Part shown: piece after piece, positions 1 through 8,552 of the stretch
Position numbering within the stretch: the stretch's first letter is position 1
How the letters are laid out: each line of letters opens with the position of its first letter
From: Kiritimatiellia bacterium
Lineage (GTDB): Bacteria > Verrucomicrobiota > Kiritimatiellia > RFP12 > DVOR01
Length of the DNA stretch: 9,515 nucleotides
Assembly (NCBI GenBank): GCA_900771325.1
Contig: CAAGNN010000125.1
Span: 1-9,515, forward strand
Direction: 5' to 3'
Made by a program: the position numbers and the translations under genes
The notes under the pieces: generated by a model
What the model was told of the DNA's origin: nothing
Database searches by the model: none
The model's input: only the letters and a program-made list of their open reading frames with translations

Positions 1-132
1 GACCCTCGACCCGCCCCAGGTTGACCCTCGACCCGCCCCAGGTTGACCCTCGACCCGCCCCAGGTTGACCCTCGACCCGCCCCGGGTTGACCCCCGACCC
101 GGGGCGGATGCGTTTTGGACCCGGGGCGGATG
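1..132. repeat. Left 22-bp tandem repeat array, with orientation flip
   Basis: Four head-to-tail 22-bp units start at 1, 23, 45 and 67. The first three are identical; the fourth differs by one base (CCCCAGGTT becomes CCCCGGGTT). Read on the minus strand each unit is a 10-bp core AACCYGGGGC followed by a 12-bp less conserved part (GGGTCGAGGGTC here). After position 88 the orientation reverses: two cores GACCCGGGGC appear on the plus strand at 96 and 118, again 22 bp apart, the second decaying into unique sequence. Because 22 is not a multiple of 3, the array changes frame at each unit and is unlikely to encode a repeat protein. The array runs off the left edge, so its true length is unknown. 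A second array of the same family, inverted, lies at 9240-9502. Confidence 0.93.
75..109. repeat. Hairpin at the flip point of the left array
   Basis: ACCCGCCCCGGGT (75-87) and ACCCGGGGCGGAT (97-109) are inverted copies pairing at 12 of 13 positions around a 9-nt loop (TGACCCCCG). No T-tract follows on either strand, so it does not look like a classical intrinsic terminator. It is where the array changes orientation. A near-identical hairpin in reverse orientation sits at 9240-9274 with the same loop length; the two 35-bp segments match at about 31 positions once one is reverse-complemented. Function unknown. Confidence 0.75.
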
Positions 133-151
133 GCTTGGCGGATCAGGCCAC

Positions 152-209
152 GGTAAAGCCCCTCAAGGCGGCTCGAGGCCGCGTCCTGACAGAGGTTTAC
201 CTTGTTTTT
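152..209 (+). terminator. Possible rightward intrinsic terminator or structured RNA
   Basis: GGTAAA (152-157) pairs with TTTACC (196-201), and CCTC (161-164) with GAGG (192-195) after a small bulge. Inside, GCGGC (168-172) pairs with GCCGC (178-182) around a TCGAG loop. The outer stem is followed directly by TTGTTTTT (202-209) on the plus strand. This would end transcription entering from the left edge, facing the recD terminator at 446-478. The internal loops are large for a simple terminator, so a short structured RNA is an alternative. The upstream gene it would serve is outside the window. Confidence 0.4.
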
Positions 210-445
210 GGACCGCCTCGCCAGGCAAAGTAGACCGCGGCAAAGTGTTTGATAGTAATGGACAGATTGCGGCTTGCTCCTTGCCGGGAGAAATGCCAAC
301 TGAACCGAACACGCCAGGTGTCACTGGCAGTCCCTCTTCTCGGCCCGGACAGCCCCTCTACTAGGTAGAACCGATATTATGCGACACGGCTAGTGTTCCT
401 GTTCTGTGGCGTAGCAGAACTGTTGAAGCGGTTCGGTTTGGGCAC
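210..445. other. Intergenic stretch without a recognised gene
   Basis: This lies between the two facing terminator-like hairpins. Open frames crossing it lack a ribosome-binding site and any recognisable protein motif, and they overlap the repeats or the recD antisense. Only small patterns are visible: a direct repeat GGCAAAGT at 225-232 and 239-246, and a short imperfect palindrome near 324-337. I see no tRNA, no known small RNA and no convincing promoter. Confidence 0.6.
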
Positions 446-478
446 AAAAAAGCCTGACCCCTACTCGGTTGGCCAGGC
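446..478 (-). terminator. Intrinsic terminator of the trmB-recCBD operon
   Basis: On the minus strand GCCTGGCC (478-471) pairs with GGTCAGGC (459-452). This gives an 8-bp stem with one G-U pair and an 11-nt loop, followed at once by six T residues (451-446). It begins about 25 bp past the recD stop codon, the usual place for a Rho-independent terminator, and marks the 3' end of the operon. Confidence 0.85.
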
Positions 479-503
479 GGTGAAGGAAAGGATAGCGCGC
501 GAG

Positions 504-2054
504 TCAGGCATCCAGGCCGGAGAGGCGCTCGATGCGTTTGAGGCAGCAACGGCGGATGGCGGGGGCACCGGCGTAGAGGTGGACGGCGCGTTTGGTGCGG
601 GTGATGGCAGTGTAGAGGATCTCGCGCGTCAGGAGCGGCGAGTCGGCGGTCGGCGGCAGAAGGATGAGCACGTCGGTGAACTCGGAGCCTTGCGACTTGT
701 GGACGGTGGTGGCATAGGCCATCTCGGTGGCGGGGAGGAAGGCGCGTCGGATGGCGCGCGGACCTGCGGCGCCCGGCAGGTAAAGGCGGTCGGGCTCGGA
801 GGGCATTACCACGCCCACATCGCCATTGGCCACCCCGAGGGCGTGGTCGTTCTGGGTAATCATCACCGGCTGCGGGGCGGAGAGACCGAGAAGGGCCTTG
901 ACGGTTTCGTTGAGCTGCTCGTAGCCATAGGGACCGTGGCGCAGGGCGCAAAGGAGGCGGCAATCGTTGAGGTGCGCCAGGGCCTCTTCGGGAGTGCGGG
1001 CGGCGGCGAAGGCGGCAAAGCCTTGGCGTAGACGCGCGAAGAAGTCGGGCCACTGAGCCGGCTGGAAGGGCGAGAGACCGGCGAGGTCGTGGTAGTGCAG
1101 GAGCTCGGTGGGGGTGGCAAGGAGGTCGAGCGCGGCCTCGGGGTTGCCGGTGTTGACGGCTTCGGCCAGGCGGGCAATCTCGCCGGCGGCGGGGAATCGG
1201 GTGCTTTGGCGCAGGCGGCAGAGGCTAATGCCCGGCAGACGGCAGAGGTCGCCCAAGACGCGGCCGCGCTCGACGGAGGCGAGCTGGTCGACATCGCCCA
1301 CCAGGGTCAGGCGGCAACTCTCGGGGAGCGCGTCGAGAAGTTTGGCCATTAGCGGCAGGTCAATCATACTGGCCTCGTCGACAATCAGCCAATCGAGGGG
1401 AAGGGGGTTTTCGCGGTTGTGGCGGAAGGTGACCCCGTTGGCGGTGCTTCCCAAGAGGGTGTGGAGGGTAGTTGCCTTGGGGGCTCCCCCACCCTGCAAG
1501 GCCCCCGCCATCGCCTCGGTCATCCGCGCTGCGGCCTTCCCCGTGGGGGCGGCCAGACCCAGACGCAAGGTCGGCTGTTGCTCGCGAATCCAGGCGACGG
1601 CGCGGGCGAGGGTGTGGGTCTTGCCGGTGCCGGGGCCGCCGGTGAGGATGGTAAAGCGGTTGGCGGCGAGGGTGAGGACGGCGGTGCGCTGTTCCGGGCG
1701 CAGCGACTGGTAGAAGGGCGTGTCCGGGAAGGTGGCGGTGGCCTCGAGGGGCTGGGCGGGGGGCAAGGCGCGCAGGTAGTGGCGGAGGGTGCGCTCGTAG
1801 AGCCAGTTGCGCCGCGTGTAGAGCAGTCCGCGCCGGGCCACGAAGAGGGTGCGGACTGCGCCGGGCTCGGGATCGTCCTCGCCGAGATTGGCCAGGAGCC
1901 CGGGAACGGCGGCCATCCGGTCGCAGTCGGCCGGGGCAATGGGCGTGCAGACGTGGCCGTCGGCCAACTCGCGCAAGAGATCGGCACAACGGTTGGCGAT
2001 GGAGTCGTCTCCGCCGGTCATGCGGAGAACCAGGTTGCGAACAGCAGCGATCAT
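504..2054 (-). CDS. recD: RecBCD subunit RecD, 5'-3' DNA helicase
   Basis: Superfamily 1B helicase, the fast 5'-3' motor of exodeoxyribonuclease V, acting in the cytoplasm at double-strand DNA ends. At 516 aa it is shorter than E. coli RecD (about 608), mostly through a smaller N-terminal RecB-contacting region (about the first 115 residues). Visible motifs: Walker A GGPGTGKT (139-146), motif Ia APTGKAAARM (169-178), Walker B IVDEASM (224-230), motif III GDVDQLAS (253-260), motif V TTVHKSQGSEF (449-459) and motif VI YTAITRTKR (481-489). The ATG at 2054 overlaps the recB stop in an ATGA and has a strong GGAGGA site 6 nt upstream, so the start is well supported. It is the last gene before the terminator at 446-478. 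RecD2-type helicases are an alternative family, but linkage to recC and recB settles the assignment. Confidence 0.96.
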   Translation of the reverse strand: MIAAVRNLVLRMTGGDDSIANRCADLLRELADGHVCTPIAPADCDRMAAVPGLLANLGEDDPEPGAVRTLFVARRGLLYTRRNWLYERTLRHYLRALPPAQPLEATATFPDTPFYQSLRPEQRTAVLTLAANRFTILTGGPGTGKTHTLARAVAWIREQQPTLRLGLAAPTGKAAARMTEAMAGALQGGGAPKATTLHTLLGSTANGVTFRHNRENPLPLDWLIVDEASMIDLPLMAKLLDALPESCRLTLVGDVDQLASVERGRVLGDLCRLPGISLCRLRQSTRFPAAGEIARLAEAVNTGNPEAALDLLATPTELLHYHDLAGLSPFQPAQWPDFFARLRQGFAAFAAARTPEEALAHLNDCRLLCALRHGPYGYEQLNETVKALLGLSAPQPVMITQNDHALGVANGDVGVVMPSEPDRLYLPGAAGPRAIRRAFLPATEMAYATTVHKSQGSEFTDVLILLPPTADSPLLTREILYTAITRTKRAVHLYAGAPAIRRCCLKRIERLSGLDA

Positions 2055-5000
2055 AGCGTGTCCTCCAAGCCCAGGCAGGCCCCTACCCGATCGAGCAAGG
2101 TCGCGCTCGGGCGGTCGGCGAAGACCGGCGCAGCACCGCCGGCGGCAATGCCGCGCAGGAAGAAGTAGCGAATGCCGCCGAAGTTGCGCTCCCAGGTGTA
2201 GTCCGGGCCGAGGGTCTCTTTGAGGAAACGGTGGAGGACGGCGGCGTAGAGCAGGTATTGGAAGCAGTAGCCGGCAGAGGCCATCTCCTCGGTGAGGCCC
2301 GGAGTGTCAAAGTCCTCCCGGCGCTTGCCGAGGCTGTTGGACTTCCAGTCGACCACGTAGTAGTAGCCGTTGTGGCGGAAGATGAGGTCGACAAAGCCCT
2401 TCAGGTAGCCCTTAGGGATGGGGCGGGCCCAGCCGCGCATCACCTGCAGGAAGAGGGCCTTGTCCGCTTGGTCGGCCCAAGCCTCCTGCGCGGCGGCGGC
2501 AATGGCGCGGGTGGTGGCGGCGGAGGCGCGCGAAGAGAAGTCGAAGGCCCACTCGCTCAGGCGCTCGGCCATCGAGACTTGCCGCAGCGAGAAGGTTTCG
2601 CCATCGGGCGCGACGAGGGGATAGTCGAGCGTGCGGCGGAACATCTCCACGAGCAACTGACTCTCCCGGGCGCGGCGGTCGGGGTCCTCGGCCTCCAGAC
2701 CGTAAAGGCGCAGGGCGGAGGTCACGGCGGCGGCCAAGGTGGCCTCCGAGGCATCGAAGGGAAGGCGCTCGAGGATGGCGTGCCAGCAGGTGCCGGTCTT
2801 CGCGCCCCCCGTGAGGGCAAAGATGGGGTGCGCGGAAGTATCGCCTAGGGGCTGGTCGGGGGCGCTGTCGACATCGCGCGCTTCTAAGGACGCGGCGGAG
2901 GCGCCGGGCGAGAGCGAGGAGTAGCTGCCGTGGCTGGGGCAGGTGGGGAAGGCGCGCGGCGTGCGGGCCGGCAAGAGCTCGACCTGCGGCCTCGGCGGCG
3001 GCACCCACACTTCCGGCGGCTCTGCCGAAGGCGACGCACTCTCCACCCGAAAGGCGCAGTCGCCATCGGCCGCAGCATTAGCTTGACCATTCTCGACCAA
3101 CTTGGCCAAGAGCTTGTTCGACTTGGCGGCGATGACGACCGTCCGCTTGACGGCCCGTGTGAAGGCCACATACATCAGGCGGATGCGCTCGTCCTCCGAC
3201 TCGGCCTTGGCGGCCTCTTTGGCCTCATCATCCAAGGCGGCGATGAGGCGCGGCACCTCCGCCTCGGGCTGATCGTGGTGGAAGTAAGGCTTGCGCACGG
3301 TGGTGGAGGGATTGGAGAGGACCACAAAAACGGTCTTGAACTCCAGGCCTTTGGAGACGTGTATCGTCATAATCTTGACGGCATCCCGCTCGCTCTCCAG
3401 GAGGCGGGCATAGGCCTCGTTATCCTTCTCGGCCTCTTCGTGGGCGCGGCAGATGCGCGTCTGGAGCCAATCGATTACGCGCTCTGGGCTCTCGCCCATC
3501 TCGGCGATGGCCCCGCCAATGAGGTCGATGAGCTGCAATAGGTCGGCTAACTGCCGTTCGCCATCTGGGAGCGCGGCCAGGCGTTGGCGGAGGTTGCAGT
3601 GGGGTAAGGCCTCCAAGGCGGCATAGGCGGAAGCGAAACCGCGCGTGAGCCAGTGTTGGGTCAGGCTGCGCAGTTGGTCGATGGTCTGAGCCACCTCGGG
3701 ATCCTCGGCGCCGACCACCAATTGCTCCGGGCGGAAGTCGAAGAAGGTGGTGGCCAACGCCAGGTTGATCTGCCGCAGTCCGTCAAAGCCAGCCAGGGCC
3801 TTAAGGACCATCAACAGCTCACTGGCGATAGCCGTGTCGAAGACATTGCCCGCGTGTTGGAGCACCGCGAGCACCCCAGCCGCGCGCAACCGCTTGTAGA
3901 GCTTCTGGGCGGTGTCGTGCGAGGAGACCAGGATGGCGATCTCGCCGGGGCTGACGGCCCCCTGCTGCTCGCGCAGCAAGGCAAGCACTTGCGCGACGGT
4001 AGCCAGTTGGAGATCGTCGCCGGCCTTCTCTGTTGTGCAGATCCGGAAGGGGGTCGGGTCCTCCCGGCGTTCGCCGGTGAGCTCGTCTGGCACCATTAAG
4101 CCGGGGATCTCCTTGCCGGCCTGGAGGTCATCGGGATAGGCGATGGCCTCGTCACGGAAGGTGAACCGCCCGGTCTGGTCGCGAAAGAGCTGGTTGACGG
4201 CCTTGAGCAGACGCGGCGAGGAGCGGAAGTTGCGGTTAAGGCAATAGGTCTCCCGGGCCACCTCCGGGTGGAGAACGGCCTGGCGATAGGTGTAGATGTC
4301 GCCGCCACGAAAGGCGTAGATGGCCTGCTTGGGGTCGCCCACGAAGAAGAGGATGGGCCTGGGGGTGGCGGCGGGGTCGAGGAAGACGCGGCGGAAGATG
4401 TCGTATTGAACCGGGTCGGTATCCTGGAACTCGTCGATGAGCGCGGCCTTGAACTCCGCGCGCAGTTTGGCCGCCAAAGTCGGCCCCAACGAGGGGTTGC
4501 AGAGCGCCTCGCGCACGCTCCGCAGCAAGTCATCGAAGGTCTGCGTCTCGCGCGTCGGGCGGGCCGCCTCGTAGGCCTGGACGATCCCGGCCGCCTGGCG
4601 CAACAGCGGCTCCTCCTCCCCCTCGCGCAGCTGCCAATCGTGCTTCCCCGCGAGCGCCAGCGTGGTCTCCTGCAACGCTTTGAGGGTAAAGGAGGGCGGT
4701 TCGGGTTGCACGCGCCACCAATCGCGCACCGCCTGGGTGAGCGCGGCGGACTTGTTGTCCTCCAACTCGGCTCCAAAGGCGCTGCGCGTCTCGAAGGCAA
4801 AACGTGTGAGGATCCGACGGCAGAAGCCGTGGATGGTGGAGATGGCGGCCTGGTCGAAGGTCATTACCGCCAGCTCCAAGCGCTTGAGTGCCATCTCCGG
4901 CACCACGCCCTTCCCCTCGCATACGCACTCACTCAGCCGGGCATAGCGCGCCTGTTCGCCCGCCTCAAGGGTCTCGCTGTGCCCGGCAAGAAAGGTCGCG

Positions 5001-5227
5001 AAGTCGACGAGGGCCCGGCGCAGACGGTCGCGCAACTCCTGGGTGGCGGCTTCGGTAAAGGTCATCACCTGGATTTGCCCCACCTGCAGCCCCAGTTCGG
5101 CCACGAGGCGCAGGTAGATATTCTGGATGTTGTAGGTCTTCCCGGTGCCGGCGGAGGCGGCCACGAGGTGCGCTCCGTCTAGGTCGAAGGCCGGGTCAAA
5201 GATGACCTCATCAAAGGGTCTTGCCAT
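2051..5227 (-). CDS. recB: RecBCD subunit RecB, 3'-5' helicase and nuclease
   Basis: Superfamily 1A (UvrD-like) helicase fused to the only active nuclease of exodeoxyribonuclease V. It is 1058 aa from the ATG at 5227, against about 1180 in E. coli. Helicase motifs: Walker A AASAGTGKT (23-31), motif II DEFQDTD (265-271), motif III GDPKQAIYAFRGGD (297-310), motif IV NRNFRSSPRL (331-340), motif V IMTIHVSKGLEF (619-630) and motif VI RLMYVAFTRAVKR (683-695). A proline-rich linker (about 735-800) leads to the PD-(D/E)XK nuclease: GTCWH (His816), probable Glu892, Asp947 in GFVDLIF, Asp960 and Lys962 in VDWKSNSLG, then FQYLLY (989-994). All expected catalytic residues appear present. The recC stop lies 17 nt inside the gene, and recD starts at its stop codon. 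An in-frame GTG at 5233 would add two residues; neither start has a strong ribosome-binding site, so coupling to recC is likely. AddA is the main alternative, but the RecC and RecD neighbours favour RecB. Confidence 0.96.
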   Translation of the reverse strand: MARPFDEVIFDPAFDLDGAHLVAASAGTGKTYNIQNIYLRLVAELGLQVGQIQVMTFTEAATQELRDRLRRALVDFATFLAGHSETLEAGEQARYARLSECVCEGKGVVPEMALKRLELAVMTFDQAAISTIHGFCRRILTRFAFETRSAFGAELEDNKSAALTQAVRDWWRVQPEPPSFTLKALQETTLALAGKHDWQLREGEEEPLLRQAAGIVQAYEAARPTRETQTFDDLLRSVREALCNPSLGPTLAAKLRAEFKAALIDEFQDTDPVQYDIFRRVFLDPAATPRPILFFVGDPKQAIYAFRGGDIYTYRQAVLHPEVARETYCLNRNFRSSPRLLKAVNQLFRDQTGRFTFRDEAIAYPDDLQAGKEIPGLMVPDELTGERREDPTPFRICTTEKAGDDLQLATVAQVLALLREQQGAVSPGEIAILVSSHDTAQKLYKRLRAAGVLAVLQHAGNVFDTAIASELLMVLKALAGFDGLRQINLALATTFFDFRPEQLVVGAEDPEVAQTIDQLRSLTQHWLTRGFASAYAALEALPHCNLRQRLAALPDGERQLADLLQLIDLIGGAIAEMGESPERVIDWLQTRICRAHEEAEKDNEAYARLLESERDAVKIMTIHVSKGLEFKTVFVVLSNPSTTVRKPYFHHDQPEAEVPRLIAALDDEAKEAAKAESEDERIRLMYVAFTRAVKRTVVIAAKSNKLLAKLVENGQANAAADGDCAFRVESASPSAEPPEVWVPPPRPQVELLPARTPRAFPTCPSHGSYSSLSPGASAASLEARDVDSAPDQPLGDTSAHPIFALTGGAKTGTCWHAILERLPFDASEATLAAAVTSALRLYGLEAEDPDRRARESQLLVEMFRRTLDYPLVAPDGETFSLRQVSMAERLSEWAFDFSSRASAATTRAIAAAAQEAWADQADKALFLQVMRGWARPIPKGYLKGFVDLIFRHNGYYYVVDWKSNSLGKRREDFDTPGLTEEMASAGYCFQYLLYAAVLHRFLKETLGPDYTWERNFGGIRYFFLRGIAAGGAAPVFADRPSATLLDRVGACLGLEDTL
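2061..2066 (-). promoter_or_regulatory. recD ribosome-binding site inside recB
   Basis: GGAGGA on the minus strand lies 6 nt upstream of the recD ATG, within the last codons of recB. Together with the 4-bp ATGA overlap it predicts coupled or independent initiation of recD, and it decides the start codon. Confidence 0.8.
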
Positions 5228-8200
5228 GCGCACTCGCTTTCTCAGGCTTTACTTCCACGGTCTTCCACGGCGTTGGCATTTGCAGCGCCTCGAGAAGGTC
5301 CGCGCTCGGCTTATCTTCGGCGTAGTCCATCGCCAGGCTCAAGGTGAAGGGGCAGGGCTTGAGGGCCTGGGCCACCAGCGCCGCAAGCACGGCTTGGGCC
5401 GTAGTCTGTTCTATCGGGGGAAAGACCTGCGCCTGGCTGCGGTTGAGCCCCATCATCACCGTGGCGAAGCGCTGACCGGCCGCGTGCCCGGCCACGTGGA
5501 AGACCCAGGCCGCGCGCACTTCCGCTTCGTCCACCTTCCAACGCTGACCAAAGCGGAAGAGATGCGCCAGCTCCCCCACCCCGGTGGTCGCAAAGGTCAC
5601 CAACTTCACTTGCCCGGCCACGGTCACCGGTAGCCCGGCCGCCATCACCTCCTGCGTGATGTCGCACACCTCCCCCTCGTCGCACCATCTGCGCGCCGCC
5701 TCCGGTAGCGAGAGGGCCGTGGAGAAGGGCTTGCAGGCCTTGTCCGAGTAGCGCAAGGGCATCAGAGCATACTCGGCAGAAAGCTGCTCGAGCGTCGCCC
5801 GTATCTCCTGCTCGCCGAGGGAACAGCCCTCCTCGCGCAGACGCGGCAAGAGCAATGGTTCGCCCATCAAGGCCGCGTGCTGCAAGAGGTTCTGGCTCAC
5901 AATCGTCTTCGAGGGCGAGACCGCCATTGCATCCTCGTCGCTCAACGCGGCCTGATCCACGCGCGGCGGCGAGAGGTTCAGACGCCTTCGCGCAATCCGC
6001 TCGCACGGATGGGCGTAGAAGTCCGCCAACTCCTCCAAGGCGATTTTCCACTCCTGCCCTGGCGCGAAGGCGAAGGGCTCCACCTCCGGCGAGGACTCGG
6101 GGGCAACTTCGGAACAGAGCCGCGCGGCAATCTCGCGGTTGACCGCCGAGAAGGCCACCGGCAAGGGAGCCTCGTTCGCTGCCTCGGGCGGAAGAAAGTA
6201 GCGCGGAGAGTGCGCGTGCAGCGGGTGGGTGTAGCTTGCGTAGGGCACCCCCGCCTCGCGCAACCAATCCTCGACATCCAGCAGAAATACCGAGGCCGGT
6301 ATCTTCTTCTGGCTTTGCGCATCCACCCCCACATAACTCAGCCCCAACTTCTCCCGCGCGCCGAGCACCGCCTTCAAGAAGGCATAGCCATCCACCTCGC
6401 GCTCGCTCACCTCAAAGAGCGAGGGCTTGCGCCAGACCAAGTCGAAGCTCGGCTTGAAGTCAACCCGGGGGAAGGTGCCGTCATTCAGGCCGCAAATCCA
6501 GACGAACTTCGCCGGCACGGCGGCCCCCGGCGTAAGCGGCGCCACTCGCACCGCGTTGCCCGGCGCCGAGGTGCCCCGGAAGGCCCCTTTTATCGCACGC
6601 AGAACGGCCTGGCAGACCACCTCCCCGGGCACACACTCGGGCCGACGCTTCGCCACGCTCCGGGCCACCAACATCTCGCGCGTGGTCGAAACGATGGCGT
6701 GGCGGATTGCATTGGCCTCCACCAACGCCTCGCCCTCGTCGGCCAAATAGAAGCTCTCCAACGCCTTGAGTAGCACCTCCTGCCACGCCTCGGCCGTACG
6801 CTCGCCCTGCAAGGTCTGCCGCAGACGCGCAAGCGCCTCGACAAATCCCGCCAGTTTCCCAACGCTCTGGGCGCGCTCCCCCTCCACCTCCCCCACCGGC
6901 AGAATGGCCCCCAGCCCGGCGAGCTCCATCATCTCCCCCACCCCTTCGTGCGGACCGTAGAGGGCATCGACCACAAAGCGGTCCAACCCCCGCCGCCAGG
7001 TGAAGGGCATCTGTGCCTCATCGGGCGCTTCCTCGGGCGCTTGGTACAGCGTCCGGGCCACATCGGCCGCGTCAAAGCCCCAGTGCAGGTTATTCTGCCG
7101 CACCATCTCGCGCAACGTGCCCACCTCGTCGAAAGCCAACCCGAAGCGCAGCCGCACCTCCGGGCACCCCAAAAGCTCAAAGACAGCGCTCACCTCAAAG
7201 CGATTGTCTCGGAAGGCGAGCAGTCGCTCCCACGCCTGGACCATTACGCTCTCGCTGCGCGTCCCCTGCGCCAACTGAACCGGAATCTGCCCCTCCGCGC
7301 CGCCCATAAAGACCGCCTCAACCAACGGCGCATAAGTCTGCCAATCGGCACAGAGCAGCAACGCATCGCACGGTTGCGCCTGCGGATGGTCGGCGAAGAA
7401 GCGGTGCATCGCCTCCTTGGCCGCCTCCAATTCGCGTCGGGGCCCGGGGCAAGCGTGGATCTCCGGCGCACTCGCCGCCAGGCTCGCAAAGGGCTCCGCC
7501 TCGCCGCCCAACCATTGCGGAGCAAAGCCCGTCATCTCCAATTCGGCAGCCAAGACGGCCCGCCCCCCAGCGCCCAACGCGCCCAGCAACCGCGACTCCG
7601 GCATTGGGAAGAGGGCCTCCGCTTCGGGCAACTCCCCGCCGTCCATCAGCGCCTGCGTCAACTGCCGAGCAAAGTCGCGCGTTGCCTGGCGTTTGGTCGG
7701 GTCCTCCAGCCAGTACGCCTGAGAGGGGTTGAAGTTCCACCACGTGGTCGGCAGCACGCGCGCGACCTGCGCAATCATCTTCAGATAGGGCCAAGGCGCC
7801 ACCGACACATCAAAGACCGCCACGCCCGCATAACGCGGAAAGCCCGCGGCAAAGGCCCGCTCGGGATCCGCCTCCGCATCCAAGGCTGCCTCGTAATCCT
7901 TCGCGTAGGTGCCCGGTGCCTCCCGCGCCAGGAACTGATAGAGCGCCACCTGCCACGGCTCTTCGCCCGGCGCGCGCTGCCCCTGCTCCCACCGCCGCAA
8001 CATCGCGTAGCGCGCGGCCAGATAGCCATCGAAGAGCTCGGCCAACTGCACCGCCAGCGCATAGCGCTTACGCGCCACGTGCTCGGGCGCATCGCCCGCC
8101 AGGTAGCGTTGCAAGGGCTCAAAGGGCGCCTCGCCCCCGTGGTCGCGCAAGATCGCCTCAATCCGCCAGGCCAGGACTCCCTTGGCGTAGGGGTGTTCGG

Positions 8201-8552
8201 CCGCCTTTCGCGCGCCGATTTGCTGATGGACCTGCGCCGCCAGCCAATCGTTGACGAACTCGGCAATCGGCACAAAGACCACGTTGGCCCAAATCTGCCG
8301 CTTCGCCGCGCGCCGGTGCATCAGGAAGGTGTGCTGCAGCCAGTTGCGCGTGGCCAAATCCCCCACCACCACGCAAAACTGCGCGAAGGGATCCCCCGCC
8401 GTACACGCCTCCCAACATTGGAAGAGCCCCTCGGCCAACACCTCCAGCCGGTCGCTCCAAAAGACAGTAGAAGTGTAATCGATAGGCGATTGGCGATAGA
8501 CGGGAAACGCTGGCGCGTCAGGTCCACTTCTGTAAGAACTAAGAGGTTTCAC
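5211..8552 (-). CDS. recC: RecBCD subunit RecC, Chi-scanning scaffold subunit
   Basis: RecC carries dead helicase-like and nuclease-like folds, splits the duplex and, in E. coli, reads Chi. This protein is 1113 aa, nearly the E. coli length (1122). Family-like stretches: VFWSDRLEVL (30-39), usually the very N-terminus; GVLAWRIEAIL (125-135); FDGYLAARYAMLRRW (174-188); VWICGLNDGTFPR (684-696), the most diagnostic; GLSYVGVDAQSQ (737-748); and LEELADFYAHPCERI (839-853). No Walker A motif is seen, as expected. The start chosen is GTG 8552, with AGGAG five nt upstream; a TTG at 8567 in the same frame has no such site. The first 25-30 residues precede the normal family start and partly come from an inverted repeat (8480-8499). 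The gene overlaps recB by 17 bp. AddB is less likely, as no C-terminal nuclease motif is visible and recD is adjacent. Confidence 0.93.
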   Translation of the reverse strand: MKPLSSYRSGPDAPAFPVYRQSPIDYTSTVFWSDRLEVLAEGLFQCWEACTAGDPFAQFCVVVGDLATRNWLQHTFLMHRRAAKRQIWANVVFVPIAEFVNDWLAAQVHQQIGARKAAEHPYAKGVLAWRIEAILRDHGGEAPFEPLQRYLAGDAPEHVARKRYALAVQLAELFDGYLAARYAMLRRWEQGQRAPGEEPWQVALYQFLAREAPGTYAKDYEAALDAEADPERAFAAGFPRYAGVAVFDVSVAPWPYLKMIAQVARVLPTTWWNFNPSQAYWLEDPTKRQATRDFARQLTQALMDGGELPEAEALFPMPESRLLGALGAGGRAVLAAELEMTGFAPQWLGGEAEPFASLAASAPEIHACPGPRRELEAAKEAMHRFFADHPQAQPCDALLLCADWQTYAPLVEAVFMGGAEGQIPVQLAQGTRSESVMVQAWERLLAFRDNRFEVSAVFELLGCPEVRLRFGLAFDEVGTLREMVRQNNLHWGFDAADVARTLYQAPEEAPDEAQMPFTWRRGLDRFVVDALYGPHEGVGEMMELAGLGAILPVGEVEGERAQSVGKLAGFVEALARLRQTLQGERTAEAWQEVLLKALESFYLADEGEALVEANAIRHAIVSTTREMLVARSVAKRRPECVPGEVVCQAVLRAIKGAFRGTSAPGNAVRVAPLTPGAAVPAKFVWICGLNDGTFPRVDFKPSFDLVWRKPSLFEVSEREVDGYAFLKAVLGAREKLGLSYVGVDAQSQKKIPASVFLLDVEDWLREAGVPYASYTHPLHAHSPRYFLPPEAANEAPLPVAFSAVNREIAARLCSEVAPESSPEVEPFAFAPGQEWKIALEELADFYAHPCERIARRRLNLSPPRVDQAALSDEDAMAVSPSKTIVSQNLLQHAALMGEPLLLPRLREEGCSLGEQEIRATLEQLSAEYALMPLRYSDKACKPFSTALSLPEAARRWCDEGEVCDITQEVMAAGLPVTVAGQVKLVTFATTGVGELAHLFRFGQRWKVDEAEVRAAWVFHVAGHAAGQRFATVMMGLNRSQAQVFPPIEQTTAQAVLAALVAQALKPCPFTLSLAMDYAEDKPSADLLEALQMPTPWKTVEVKPEKASAHGKTL

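Noticed and set aside
65..364. Plus-strand 99-codon frame beginning in the left array
   Set aside because: It starts within the tandem repeats, runs through the putative terminator at 152-209, has no ribosome-binding site and no recognisable motif.
361..1053. Minus-strand 230-codon frame downstream of and overlapping recD
   Set aside because: Arginine/proline-rich out-of-frame shadow of recD that reads through the operon terminator.
504..8552. AddAB-type complex instead of RecBCD
   Set aside because: A full RecD, a RecC-like subunit without visible nuclease motif and a single nuclease domain in RecB fit RecBCD better.
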